This document shows positions 34,808 to 42,171 of a stretch of 64,000 nucleotides of DNA, in pieces. Origin of the DNA: UBA2377 sp964525935 (GTDB taxonomy: Bacteria > Verrucomicrobiota > Verrucomicrobiia > Opitutales > Opitutaceae); contig CAZGJZ010000005.1 of NCBI GenBank assembly GCA_964525935.1, positions 297,996-361,995 of the forward strand. The letters run 5' to 3'. The notes below the pieces were generated by a model. It searched no databases. It had not been told where the DNA came from and saw nothing but the letters and a program-made list of their open reading frames with translations. Position numbers and translations under genes: made by a program. Position 1 is the stretch's first letter; each line of letters begins with the position of its first letter.

Positions 34808-35779
34808 ATGAGCCTGACGATCTGGTGTAATGCGAAATTCAATCCTGCGGCGACGCAGCTGCTCCACGAGGGCACACGCGCCCACCGGCTGGTGACGGCG
34901 TCCAACGCCTCGACCAACGTGCTGCAAGCCGGCGCGCCCGACCCGGCGCTCGCGACGGCCGACATCGCCTTCGGCCAGCCGGTGCCCGCCGACTGCCTGC
35001 GCCACGAGCGCCTGCGCTGGGTCGAGGTAAATTCGGCCGGCTACACGCGTTTCGACACGCCGCAGTTCATGGAGGCCTTCCGGAAGCGCGGCGCGGCGTT
35101 CACCAACGCCTCCGGCGTGTTTGCGGATTCGTGTGCGCAACACGCGCTGGCGATGATGCTCGCGCTCGGCCGCAACCTGTTGCCCTCGCATCGCGACCAG
35201 TTGACCGACCACGGCTGGCACTACGAAAAGCGCCGCTACAGCTGCCGCCTGCTGACCGGCCAGACCGTGCTCCTGCTCGGCTACGGGGCGATCGGCCGCC
35301 GGCTGGCGGACCTGCTCGCGCCGTTCGGCATGACGATCTACGCCGTGCGCCGCCAGACGCGGAGCGAGACCGGCGTGCGCATCATCCCCGAGGAAAAAAT
35401 CAGCAGCGTGCTGCCGCTGGCCGACCATGTGGTGAACATTTTGCCCGACAACGACGCGACGCGAAACTACGTGAACGCGCGCCGTCTCGCCTGCTTCAAG
35501 CCCGGCGCGCGCTTCTACAATGTCGGCCGCGGCACGACGGTGGACGACAACGCGCTGCTCGAAGCGCTGAACTCCGGCCGCCTCGGGGCGGCTTACCTCG
35601 ATGTGTTCGAGCCCGAGCCGCTGGCGGTGGATCATCCGTTCTGGACGACGCCAAACTGCTATGTGACCTGCCACACGGCGGGCGGTCGTCACGACCAGGA
35701 CGAGGCGCTGGTGCAGCACTTTCTCTCGAACCTTGCGGCCTTTGAAGCGGGCAAGCCGATGACCGACCGGGTGGTGTAA
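34808..35779 (+). CDS. D-2-hydroxyacid dehydrogenase
   Basis: 323 residues. NAD-dependent D-isomer 2-hydroxyacid dehydrogenase fold: LLLGYGAIGRRLADLLAPFG (about 153-172) is the dinucleotide-binding motif, with NVGRGTTVDDNAL (substrate Arg), DVFEPEPLAVDHPF (Glu) and CHTAGG (catalytic His) in the usual order. The nicotinamide-proximal part is conserved. Substrate could be glyoxylate, hydroxypyruvate, phosphoglycerate or another 2-oxoacid; neighbours do not decide it. Confidence 0.88.
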   Translation: MSLTIWCNAKFNPAATQLLHEGTRAHRLVTASNASTNVLQAGAPDPALATADIAFGQPVPADCLRHERLRWVEVNSAGYTRFDTPQFMEAFRKRGAAFTNASGVFADSCAQHALAMMLALGRNLLPSHRDQLTDHGWHYEKRRYSCRLLTGQTVLLLGYGAIGRRLADLLAPFGMTIYAVRRQTRSETGVRIIPEEKISSVLPLADHVVNILPDNDATRNYVNARRLACFKPGARFYNVGRGTTVDDNALLEALNSGRLGAAYLDVFEPEPLAVDHPFWTTPNCYVTCHTAGGRHDQDEALVQHFLSNLAAFEAGKPMTDRVV

Positions 35780-35906
35780 AGGGCCAGGTAGGCGTGATTG
35801 CTGGCATGCCGTGAGGATGGCGTCCGCCTGCAATATTTCGCGGCGGTCCCAGCGGTCCCGCCCTGCCTGCCAACAGCGACCATTGTTGCGTTATTTTTGC
35901 ATTTCA

Positions 35907-35932
35907 GGAATAACCGACCGTGCAGTGTCTCC
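35907..35932 (+). promoter_or_regulatory. Tentative ECF-like promoter ahead of the bufferin operon
   Basis: GGAATAACC (35907-35915) resembles a -35 element of ECF sigma factors, followed after 11 bases by GTCTCC (35927-35932). It lies about 75 bases before the precursor ATG. Similar operons elsewhere are driven by ECF sigma factors, which prompted the search. The match is weak. The rest of 35780-36008 shows nothing clear. Confidence 0.25.
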
Positions 35933-36008
35933 TACCCCAGACCGATTTGAGCGGACCCGGTGGTTCGCGCAGGCGGTCGTTCAACCCAAAACAAAACCCG
36001 TTACTGTC

Positions 36009-36341
36009 ATGACTAAATCATCCCGTCTCATCATCACCGCCGCCGCCATTGCTGGACTCTACACCGGCGCGCTTGCCGCCAAATCGTATGCGGCCGATGC
36101 CGGCACCGCCGCCCCGTCCGGTGAAAAAGCCAAGGATTCCTGCAAGGGCAAAGAAGGCTGCAAAGCGAAGGAAGGTTGCAAAGCGAAGGAAGGCTGTAAG
36201 GCCAAGGAAGGTTGCAGCGGCAAAGACACGTGCAAGGCCGCCGACGGCAAGGACACCTGCAAAGCCAAGGAAGGCTGCAAGGCGAAGGAAGGTTGCAAGG
36301 GCAAGGACGGCTGCAAGGCCGCCGAGGAAGCCAAGAAGTAA
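36009..36341 (+). CDS. bufA: Cys-rich bufferin-type RiPP precursor (BufA-like)
   Basis: 110 residues from ATG 36009 (MTKSSRLIITAAAIAGLYTG). An N-terminal signal peptide (cleavage near SYA-AD, about 28) leads to a Lys/Glu/Gly-rich region with ten Cys (45, 51, 57, 63, 69, 75, 84, 90, 96, 102). Cys spacing is six residues except one gap of nine, giving hexads of (E/D)(G/T/S)CK(A/G)K. The gene precedes MNIO (DUF692) and DUF2063 genes, the genetic signature of bufferins and HvfA-like peptides whose Cys are modified to bind copper. The unmodified signal-peptide type is known from that family; modification of these Cys is inference. Confidence 0.85.
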   Translation: MTKSSRLIITAAAIAGLYTGALAAKSYAADAGTAAPSGEKAKDSCKGKEGCKAKEGCKAKEGCKAKEGCSGKDTCKAADGKDTCKAKEGCKAKEGCKGKDGCKAAEEAKK

Positions 36342-36374
36342 GGCGCACCGCCTGCGATTTCCCCACGGGTGCGA

Positions 36375-36440
36375 CCGGCGGTTTTTTGCCGGCCGCGCCT
36401 TGATTTTTGGAGGCCGCGTTCACGCGGTGAGCGTGGCCTC
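36375..36440 (+). promoter_or_regulatory. Hairpins between precursor and enzyme genes (possible attenuator)
   Basis: CCGGC/GCCGG around a T-run (36375-36392), then a larger hairpin GAGGCCGCGTTCAC/GTGAGCGTGGCCTC (36410-36440; 14-bp stem with two G-T type wobbles, loop GCG). Partial termination or mRNA processing here would give more precursor than enzyme, a common need in RiPP operons. Confidence 0.5.
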
Positions 36441-36476
36441 TCCCCTGGTTTTCCCCGGTTAGCCCAGTTTTTCCTC

Positions 36477-37367
36477 ATGCCGGCCAACGCGTTCAACGGT
36501 CAGACCAACTACGGCATCGGCCTCGGCCTGCGCGTGCCGCACTACGCGCACATCCTCGAGCGCAAGCCGGTGGTCGGCTGGTTCGAGATTATTTCCGAGA
36601 CGTTCATGGTCGATGGGGGCCGGCCGCTCGAGGTGCTCGACGAAATCCTCGCGCAATACCGCGTCGTGCAACACGGCGTATCGCTCTACTTCGGCTCGGC
36701 CGACCAGCCTGATCGCGCGCACCTGCGGCGGTTGAAGGCGCTCGTGAAGCGCACGAATACGCCGTGGCTCTCCGACCACCTTTGCTGGGGCAGCGTGGAC
36801 GGCACCTACTCGCACGACCTGCTGCCGATGCCCTACACGCACGCCGCCGCGCGCCGCACCGCCGAGAAGATCCGCCGCGTGCGCGACTACCTCGAGGTGC
36901 CGATCTGCGTGGAGAACGTGAGCAGCTACGCGGCGTTTCACCAGTCGGAGATGACGGAGTGGGAGTTTCTCGCCGAAGTCGTCGAGCGCGCCGACTGCGG
37001 AATTTTGCTCGATGTGAACAACATCTACGTCTCGTCGAAAAACCACGGGTTCAACCCCTACGACTATCTCGACCACATCCCGCACCACCGTGTCGGCCAA
37101 ATGCACATCGCAGGACACACGAAGTTCGAAAAATACCTCCTCGATACGCACGACCACCCCGTGCTCGACCCGGTGTGGAAACTTTATGCCCATGCCACGC
37201 AGCGCTGCGGTGTGACCGCCACGCTCCTCGAGTGGGATGACAAGATCCCTTCCTTCGACGAAGTGCACGACGAAGCGCTCAAGGCCAACGCCTACCTCGG
37301 CGGCGCCCGCGCAGCCCAAGCCAAACGCCAGGCCAAACCCCAAGCCCATGTCGACGCGCGCGCCTGA
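36477..37367 (+). CDS. bufB: MNIO (DUF692) peptide-modifying enzyme, BufB-like
   Basis: 296 residues from ATG 36477 (MPANAFNGQTNYGIGLGL). DUF692/MNIO enzymes hold an iron cluster in a TIM barrel and oxidise Cys of a precursor peptide. Candidate metal ligands in family-conserved segments are GWFEIISE (34-41), QHGVSL (65-70), LSDHLCWG (98-105), CVENVSSY (144-151), LLDVNNIY (177-184), MHIAGH (209-214) and LEWD (251-254). The position right after the Cys-rich precursor supports that as substrate. It overlaps the partner gene by 20 bases. The exact modification (for example thiooxazole) cannot be read from sequence. Confidence 0.92.
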   Translation: MPANAFNGQTNYGIGLGLRVPHYAHILERKPVVGWFEIISETFMVDGGRPLEVLDEILAQYRVVQHGVSLYFGSADQPDRAHLRRLKALVKRTNTPWLSDHLCWGSVDGTYSHDLLPMPYTHAAARRTAEKIRRVRDYLEVPICVENVSSYAAFHQSEMTEWEFLAEVVERADCGILLDVNNIYVSSKNHGFNPYDYLDHIPHHRVGQMHIAGHTKFEKYLLDTHDHPVLDPVWKLYAHATQRCGVTATLLEWDDKIPSFDEVHDEALKANAYLGGARAAQAKRQAKPQAHVDARA

Positions 37368-38277
37368 ACGCATTCGCAGCACGGCGGACCTCCGCGCCTT
37401 CCAGCGCGTGATGATGCAGGCGGTGACGCGTCCGCTCGCGCGGGGTCAGCGCGCCTCGCGCCGCTGGACGGATGGACGCCCGGCGGCCGACGTGATCGGC
37501 ACGTTTTCCGCGCCCAACGACCGGCTCTCCGGCCTGGAGCGCATCGAGATCTACAACCGGATGTATTGGTTCCGCACGCTCGACTCGTTGCACGAAGACC
37601 TGCCCGGCCTGCGCGCGGTGCTCGGCGCCAGGAAATTCATGCGGCTCATCGAGGCCTACCTGGTTAAAAATCCCTCGCGCTCGTTTACGCTGCGCGATTT
37701 GCCGTCGCGGCTGGAGGCTTTTATCCGCGCCACGCCGCGGCTGAGCGCGCCGCACACGGCGCTGGCCGCCGACATGACGGCGTTTGAATGGGCGCAGATC
37801 GAATGTTTCGACAGCGCGGCGCTGCCGGTGATGACGACCGACGATCTCGCCGACCAGCCGCCGGCGAAACTGCGGCTCGGCCTGCAACCGCATCTCCGCC
37901 TGCTGGCGCTGCGTTATCCGGTGGACGACTACGCGATGGCGGCGAAACAAAACGCGCTGCGCGCCGATGCGAGCAACGCGGTCGATGCGGCGCCGCCGGA
38001 TAAAGCGGGTCGGACCGCGGTGACGCTGCGCCGGCCGAAGCAGGCACGCACCTTTCTCGCGGTGCACCGCCGGGAAGGCCGCGTTTTCTACCAGCAGCTC
38101 GATGCACCGGCCTTTCGGATCCTCACCGCGCTGCGGGCGGGACGCACGCTGCCGCAAGCCGTCGCCAGCGCGGGCCGCGGCGTGACGGCGGCGCAAGTCG
38201 GCGAGTGGTTCGCGACATGGATGAAGCTCGGCTGGTTTTGCCGATCGAAAAAACTTAAATTCCACGACCCAATTTGA
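37348..38277 (+). CDS. bufC: DUF2063 partner protein, BufC-like
   Basis: 309 residues from ATG 37348 (MSTRAPERIRSTADL), inside the end of bufB. The N-terminal DUF2063 domain (about 15-110: LRAFQRVMMQAVTRPLA, IEIYNRMYWFRTLDSLHEDLPGLRAVLG) is the recognised MNIO partner, thought to deliver the precursor to the enzyme. The C-terminal region (about 205-300, with a winged-helix-like end QVGEWFATWMKLGWF) is less conserved. The older name DNA-binding domain protein for this family is unproven. Coupled translation with bufB fits a stable complex. Confidence 0.9.
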   Translation: MSTRAPERIRSTADLRAFQRVMMQAVTRPLARGQRASRRWTDGRPAADVIGTFSAPNDRLSGLERIEIYNRMYWFRTLDSLHEDLPGLRAVLGARKFMRLIEAYLVKNPSRSFTLRDLPSRLEAFIRATPRLSAPHTALAADMTAFEWAQIECFDSAALPVMTTDDLADQPPAKLRLGLQPHLRLLALRYPVDDYAMAAKQNALRADASNAVDAAPPDKAGRTAVTLRRPKQARTFLAVHRREGRVFYQQLDAPAFRILTALRAGRTLPQAVASAGRGVTAAQVGEWFATWMKLGWFCRSKKLKFHDPI

Positions 38278-38303
38278 CCGAGGATTACACTGATAGCACC
38301 GAT
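38277..38303. repeat. Degenerate CACGGA-type intergenic repeat
   Basis: ACCGAGGATTACACTGATAG and CACCGAT, between bufC and the DoxX gene. It is a degenerate copy of the family and marks the boundary within the operon. Confidence 0.4.
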
Positions 38304-38313
38304 CTCAAACCCC

Positions 38314-38775
38314 ATGAACCTCCTCACTCGTCTCGAAACGCTCCTCGTTAAAATCGGCGGCTGGCTGCAATCGCCGCTGTTGCTCGTGCTTCGGCTCTAC
38401 TGGGGCTGGTCGTTTGCGCAGACCGGCTGGGGCAAGCTCATGCATCTCGAGCGCACGGCGGGCTACTTTGCGAGTCTCGGCCTCCCGGCACCCAAGCTCA
38501 ACGCCATCATGGCCGGTGGCACCGAATGTATTGGCGGCGTGCTGTTGCTGCTCGGGCTGGGCGCGCGGCTCGTGAGCGTGCCGCTGATCTTCGTGATGGC
38601 GGTGGCCTATGCGACGGCGGACAAGGAAGCGGTGCAGGCCATTTTTTCCGACCCGGAAAAATTCGTCACGGCGGCGCCGTTCCTGTTTCTGCTGACCGCC
38701 GTGCTGGTGCTCGCCTTTGGCCCGGGCCGGTTCTCGCTCGATGCGTGGTTCGGCCGGGCGGGCGCGGGGAAGTGA
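38314..38775 (+). CDS. DoxX-family membrane protein of the bufferin operon
   Basis: 153 residues with four hydrophobic segments (about 20-40, 65-85, 88-105, 120-140). Conserved DoxX features are LRLYWGWSFAQTGWGKLMHL and YFASLGLPAPKLNAIMAGGTECIGG, the latter with the Glu/Cys pair. DoxX-type proteins regularly end bufferin and Hvf operons (HvfD-like). The membrane role is unknown, perhaps redox or heme related. It lies 36 bases after bufC on the same strand. Confidence 0.88.
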   Translation: MNLLTRLETLLVKIGGWLQSPLLLVLRLYWGWSFAQTGWGKLMHLERTAGYFASLGLPAPKLNAIMAGGTECIGGVLLLLGLGARLVSVPLIFVMAVAYATADKEAVQAIFSDPEKFVTAAPFLFLLTAVLVLAFGPGRFSLDAWFGRAGAGK

Positions 38776-38784
38776 CGCCGTGCC

Positions 38785-39777
38785 TTAGGGCTGGGCGGGC
38801 GGATTAAAGAGCGCCTCGTAGGCGGCGACGATGGCGCCGAGCAGCAGCGGGATCGTGAAGATCACGCCGATGATCAGGCCGAAGAAGCCCAGCAGCGCGA
38901 TGATACCGCCCAAGAGGCAGACGACGAACACGCGGAACCACTGGCGCGTGACCACGCGGCGGCTGAGTTCCATCGCGGTCCACGGGCCGATGCGTTTGTC
39001 GACGATGAGGAGAAAGGTGAACACCCACGAGATCGACAGATAGAACGCGATCAAACCGCCCACGAAGCACCCGGCGAGGGCGAGCGGGCCGAATTGAGGA
39101 AACTCCGGCGGGGTGTTGTGGCCCGCCGCGGCGGCCTCGACGATGGCCTTCAGGAAGGCGAAAAACACCGGTCCGGCGAAGACCATGAGCACGCCCACGA
39201 GGAGCAGCGTCGTGAGGAGCCCGCTGATCATCAAAGGCACGAAGGCGCGCGAGAAGCCGGCAAACGCGTCGCCGAGCTCACGCGGTTCGCCGCGGTATTT
39301 GCCGAGGTAGTAATAGTAGAGGCCGCCGTAGAACACGCCGTTGAGGAACAGGCCGGCGATGCTGCCGAGGATCGGAATCATCCCGATCACCATTTGGATA
39401 ATGAGGAGGAGCAGCGTGACGCCGACCAGCGGGAGAAAGTTGTTCTTCCACAGATTGAAGCTGCCGTCGAGGCAGCCGAAGATGTCGAGCCGGTTGCCGC
39501 GCGCGTGGAGTTCGTCGGCGTGGGCCTTGGCATCGGTGATGGGCTCGCCGCGATCGGCGCCGGGCGCCGCGGCGGGAGCGACCGCGGTCGCAAGCGGGGG
39601 CAATGGGGCGGCCGATTCGTTGAACTCGGGGAAATCGCCGAGGCGGCGCCATTCGGGGTCGTTGATTCTTTTCGCCTTCGTCTCGAGGTTGGCCCGGCCG
39701 CCGCTGATCCACGAGCGCACCTGGTCAGACGTCACAGGGCCGTATTCTTTGCCGTCGCCGCCAATGATGGTGAACAT
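38785..39777 (-). CDS. GYF_2-domain multi-pass membrane protein
   Basis: 330 residues from ATG 39777 (MFTIIGGDGKEYGPVTSDQV). The N-terminal GYF_2 domain (about 1-50: YGPVTSDQVRSWISGGRANLE) is followed by an Ala/Pro linker and five or so membrane helices with DUF975-like loops (about 100-330), for example NLWKNNFLPLVGVTLLLLII. GYF_2 domains bind protein peptides; the partner is unknown. It is convergent with the DoxX gene and follows rsgA on the same strand. Confidence 0.78.
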   Translation of the reverse strand: MFTIIGGDGKEYGPVTSDQVRSWISGGRANLETKAKRINDPEWRRLGDFPEFNESAAPLPPLATAVAPAAAPGADRGEPITDAKAHADELHARGNRLDIFGCLDGSFNLWKNNFLPLVGVTLLLLIIQMVIGMIPILGSIAGLFLNGVFYGGLYYYYLGKYRGEPRELGDAFAGFSRAFVPLMISGLLTTLLLVGVLMVFAGPVFFAFLKAIVEAAAAGHNTPPEFPQFGPLALAGCFVGGLIAFYLSISWVFTFLLIVDKRIGPWTAMELSRRVVTRQWFRVFVVCLLGGIIALLGFFGLIIGVIFTIPLLLGAIVAAYEALFNPPAQP

Positions 39778-39795
39778 GGCGGCCACGAAAGCGCG

Positions 39796-39827
39796 GCCGC
39801 CCTCGTGGGTCAATCATCGAGGGCGGC
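39796..39827 (-). terminator. Hairpin after rsgA
   Basis: GCCGCCCTCG (39796-39805) and CGAGGGCGGC (39818-39827), a perfect 10-bp stem with a 12-base loop, just past the rsgA stop on the minus strand. There is no clear T-run, so intrinsic termination is possible but not certain. Confidence 0.45.
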
Positions 39828-39849
39828 GGGGGAGTTTGGGGCCGGCGGC

Positions 39850-40926
39850 TTATTCCCGCGTTTCGAAGCGGTAGCGGGCGCGCTGGGCCTGGCTGATTTT
39901 CTTCCACGACGCGCGGTCGGCGCGGGCCGCGGCGGCATCGGCGCGCCGGGCGGCGTAGGCCTGTTCGCGCTGGAGTTTTTGATAACTCTGCCAGCGCGCC
40001 GCATCCAGCGAGCCGTCGTCGAGGGCGGCCTGCACGGCGCAACCGGGCTCGGTGGCGTGGCGGCAATCGTGGAAGCGGCAGTGCGCGGCGAGTTCGGCGA
40101 TGTCGGCAAACGCATCCTCGACCGCGGAGGCATCGGTGTCCCAGAGCTGGAGTTCGCGCATGCCGGGGGTGTCGATCACGAGCGCGCCGGAGGGGGTGAC
40201 GAAGAGTTCGCGCCGCGTGGTGGTGTGACGGCCCTTGTTGACGGCGGCGCTGATCCTGCCGGTGAGCTGCCGGCCGTCGCCGAGCAGGCGGTTGATGAGG
40301 GTGGATTTGCCGACACCGGACGAGCCGAGCAACGCGATGGTGGCGCCGGGCCGCAGCCAGGGATCGAGCGCGGCGAGCCCGGTGTCGCAGGCGGCGCTCA
40401 ACGCGACGACGGGTGCGCCCGGGGCGGCGGCGGTGACTTCGGCGCAGACGGCGGCGGGATCGGCGTGCAGGTCGGATTTGTTGAGCACGACCACGGGTTG
40501 CGCGCCGCTTTCCCAGGCGAGGGCGAGGTAACGCTCGATGCGACGGAGGTTGTAGTTGTGATCGAGCGCGGTGAGGAGGAACACGGTGTCGAGGTTGGCC
40601 GCGACGACCTGTTCCTCGGCGAGCGGACCGGCGGCGCGACGGGAGAATTTCGTGCGGCGCGGCAGCACGGCGTGGATGTCGGCCTGCGCCTCGCCGGGAC
40701 GCGGGCGCACGACGACCCAGTCGCCGACGGCCGGCAATTCGGCGCGCGCGGTGGTGGCGTGGAGCAACCGGCCGGTGCAGACCGCCGGGATGAGTTCGGG
40801 GCCGAGCCAGACTTCGCAGGCATGCCGGTGTTCGCGGGCGACACGGGCGGGCAGGAAACCGAGTTCGGAATAGGGCTGGAAGTGACGGGCAAAGCCGTCG
40901 TCCCAGCCGAGGGAGGAAAGAGTCAT
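39850..40926 (-). CDS. rsgA: Ribosome small-subunit GTPase RsgA
   Basis: 358 residues from ATG 40926 (MTLSSLGWDDGFARHF). A circularly permuted GTPase that helps mature the 30S subunit. The order of G motifs is family-typical: an N-terminal OB fold, then NKSD (G4), GSSGVGKSTLINRLLG (G1), and DTPGMREL (G3) further on. The C-terminal zinc site shows CRFHDCRHATEPGC. Length and order match RsgA. It has its own 5' region and a hairpin after the stop. Confidence 0.95.
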   Translation of the reverse strand: MTLSSLGWDDGFARHFQPYSELGFLPARVAREHRHACEVWLGPELIPAVCTGRLLHATTARAELPAVGDWVVVRPRPGEAQADIHAVLPRRTKFSRRAAGPLAEEQVVAANLDTVFLLTALDHNYNLRRIERYLALAWESGAQPVVVLNKSDLHADPAAVCAEVTAAAPGAPVVALSAACDTGLAALDPWLRPGATIALLGSSGVGKSTLINRLLGDGRQLTGRISAAVNKGRHTTTRRELFVTPSGALVIDTPGMRELQLWDTDASAVEDAFADIAELAAHCRFHDCRHATEPGCAVQAALDDGSLDAARWQSYQKLQREQAYAARRADAAAARADRASWKKISQAQRARYRFETRE

Positions 40927-41006
40927 TGGAAACGGAAAACGAAACAGCAGTGAAAGAAACGGGAGGTGCGGACAGGCAGCGCCGACGCCAGCGGCGCCGC
41001 GCGAAA

Positions 41007-41035
41007 ACAAAAAAGGCCGCCCCGTGGGGCGGCCT
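41007..41035 (-). terminator. Intrinsic terminator upstream of rsgA (minus strand)
   Basis: On the minus strand AGGCCGCCCC/GGGGCGGCCT (a 10-bp stem with a minimal loop) is followed by TTTTTTGTTTT. It ends a short minus-strand transcript that begins upstream of rsgA. Confidence 0.75.
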
Positions 41036-41057
41036 CAGTCAGCACCGGCGGCGCAAA

Positions 41058-41123
41058 TCAAGCGCGCGCAGGCAGGGCAACCACCACGGATGGGCAGGGG
41101 AGCATGGAAACAATGGTCTTCAT
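41058..41123 (-). CDS. Possible 21-residue leader peptide or small-RNA region
   Basis: A small minus-strand frame, MKTIVSMLPCPSVVVALPAR plus Ala, lies just ahead of the terminator at 41007, in the 5' region of rsgA. It has three Val codons in a row but no aminoacyl-biosynthesis gene follows, so attenuation cannot be claimed. No good ribosome site is seen. The 427-base gap 40927-41353 holds only this, a small GCCGGC/GCCGGC hairpin (41173-41190) and the promoter region of the next gene. Confidence 0.25.
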   Translation of the reverse strand: MKTIVSMLPCPSVVVALPARA

Positions 41124-41353
41124 GGGATGCGGGTGGTTGAGGGTTAAAGGGGCTTCGTCGCCAAAGCAGTTCGCCGGCCAGAAAGCCGGCCGCGCCGGCG
41201 GAAGTCAACCGCCCAAAGCGCCTGCGAACCGGCGCCAGCCCGCCCGGTTGGCCTACGCACGTTTACGTAGATGCGAGAATGGCATCTCCCTTGCTCGAAG
41301 CGCACCGCCTGCGCATCTCGGAGGCGTCCACTTCAATCCAAGGTATATTCCCC

Positions 41354-41974
41354 ATGAAACTCCCTGTCCGCTTCCTCGCCCTTACCCTGTTGACCCTCAC
41401 TGCTTCCTCCGCGGCTTTCGCCACCAGCGCCGCTGATATCGTCAAGGCCCAGAAAATCCTGACCACCGTCATCGAGCTTACGTCGAAATACCAGGCGGCC
41501 ACCGGCCACGTCACGGCGCCCACGCCCTTGGCGAACGCCAACGGCAAGTTTCTGATTCCCTACAGCGCCGATGGTCAGCTCACCGAATGGGCCAACAAGA
41601 CCCTCAACACCCAGCTCGGCGCCGCGGTCGGCGCCAAGGTCGGTGAGGAAGCCGGCAAGCAGCTCGCCTCGCGCGTTCCGTTTGGCGGTCTCGCCACGGG
41701 TTTGATCAAGAAAAAGGGCAAGGAGATCGGCGCCGTGGCAGCGATCGGCGGCCTGGACTACATGAAGAAGACCTCCGCGATTTCCTTCAACGACCTCGAC
41801 GAATACGCCGTCTACCTGCACGTCACGCACGCCAGCGGCAGCGACTACACCCGCGCGCTCGCCGCGGCCATGGCCGTTTATCCCGATCTCGAGAAGCGCT
41901 ACGACGACGCGGTCAAGACCGCCTACCAGAAGGCGGAGAAGGCGAACAAGGTCGCCACCGCCACGACGAAATAA
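41354..41974 (+). CDS. Secreted hypothetical protein
   Basis: 206 residues from ATG 41354 (MKLPVRFLALTLLTLTASSA). Signal peptide about 1-23 (ends AFA-TS). The mature part has an Ala/Gly-rich middle (LGAAVGAKVGEEAGKQLASRVPFGGL) that could form a glycine-zipper-like membrane or oligomer segment, and a charged helical end. I do not recognise a family. It heads a string of envelope protein genes that ends with lpoB at 46905, but a 197-base gap separates it from the next. Confidence 0.7.
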   Translation: MKLPVRFLALTLLTLTASSAAFATSAADIVKAQKILTTVIELTSKYQAATGHVTAPTPLANANGKFLIPYSADGQLTEWANKTLNTQLGAAVGAKVGEEAGKQLASRVPFGGLATGLIKKKGKEIGAVAAIGGLDYMKKTSAISFNDLDEYAVYLHVTHASGSDYTRALAAAMAVYPDLEKRYDDAVKTAYQKAEKANKVATATTK

Positions 41975-42171
41975 TGCGCCGGCATCCATGACGCAGCCGG
42001 GGTTTTTTCCCGGCGGCAAAATCTTGCCTAGACCCGGATAACCCCGCTTATCTCCCCGCCCGCCTCCCCCCGGCGTTTTTTCGGTTATCTCACAGTTCGA
42101 CGAAACATTTCCCGCATTTGCCAGACGCAGTCCGCGCCCCGTAATGCGTTCAACCTGATTCCCAAACGGTC

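Noticed and set aside
36141..36328. CRISPR-like direct repeats
   Set aside because: Repeats are 18 bases without unique spacers and lie within a gene. No cas gene is present in the window.
36129..36341. Cys/Lys repeats as a tandem DNA repeat without coding role
   Set aside because: Codon choice varies between repeats (TGC/TGT, AAG/AAA, GAA/GAC), the frame has a signal peptide, and an MNIO gene follows; it is a real precursor gene.
39094..40953. 619-residue plus-strand frame opposite RsgA and the GYF-domain gene
   Set aside because: Spans two confident minus-strand genes and the gap between them; no motif.
41058..41123. ilv-type attenuator peptide
   Set aside because: Only three consecutive Val codons and no branched-chain amino-acid gene downstream; kept only as a possible small transcript.
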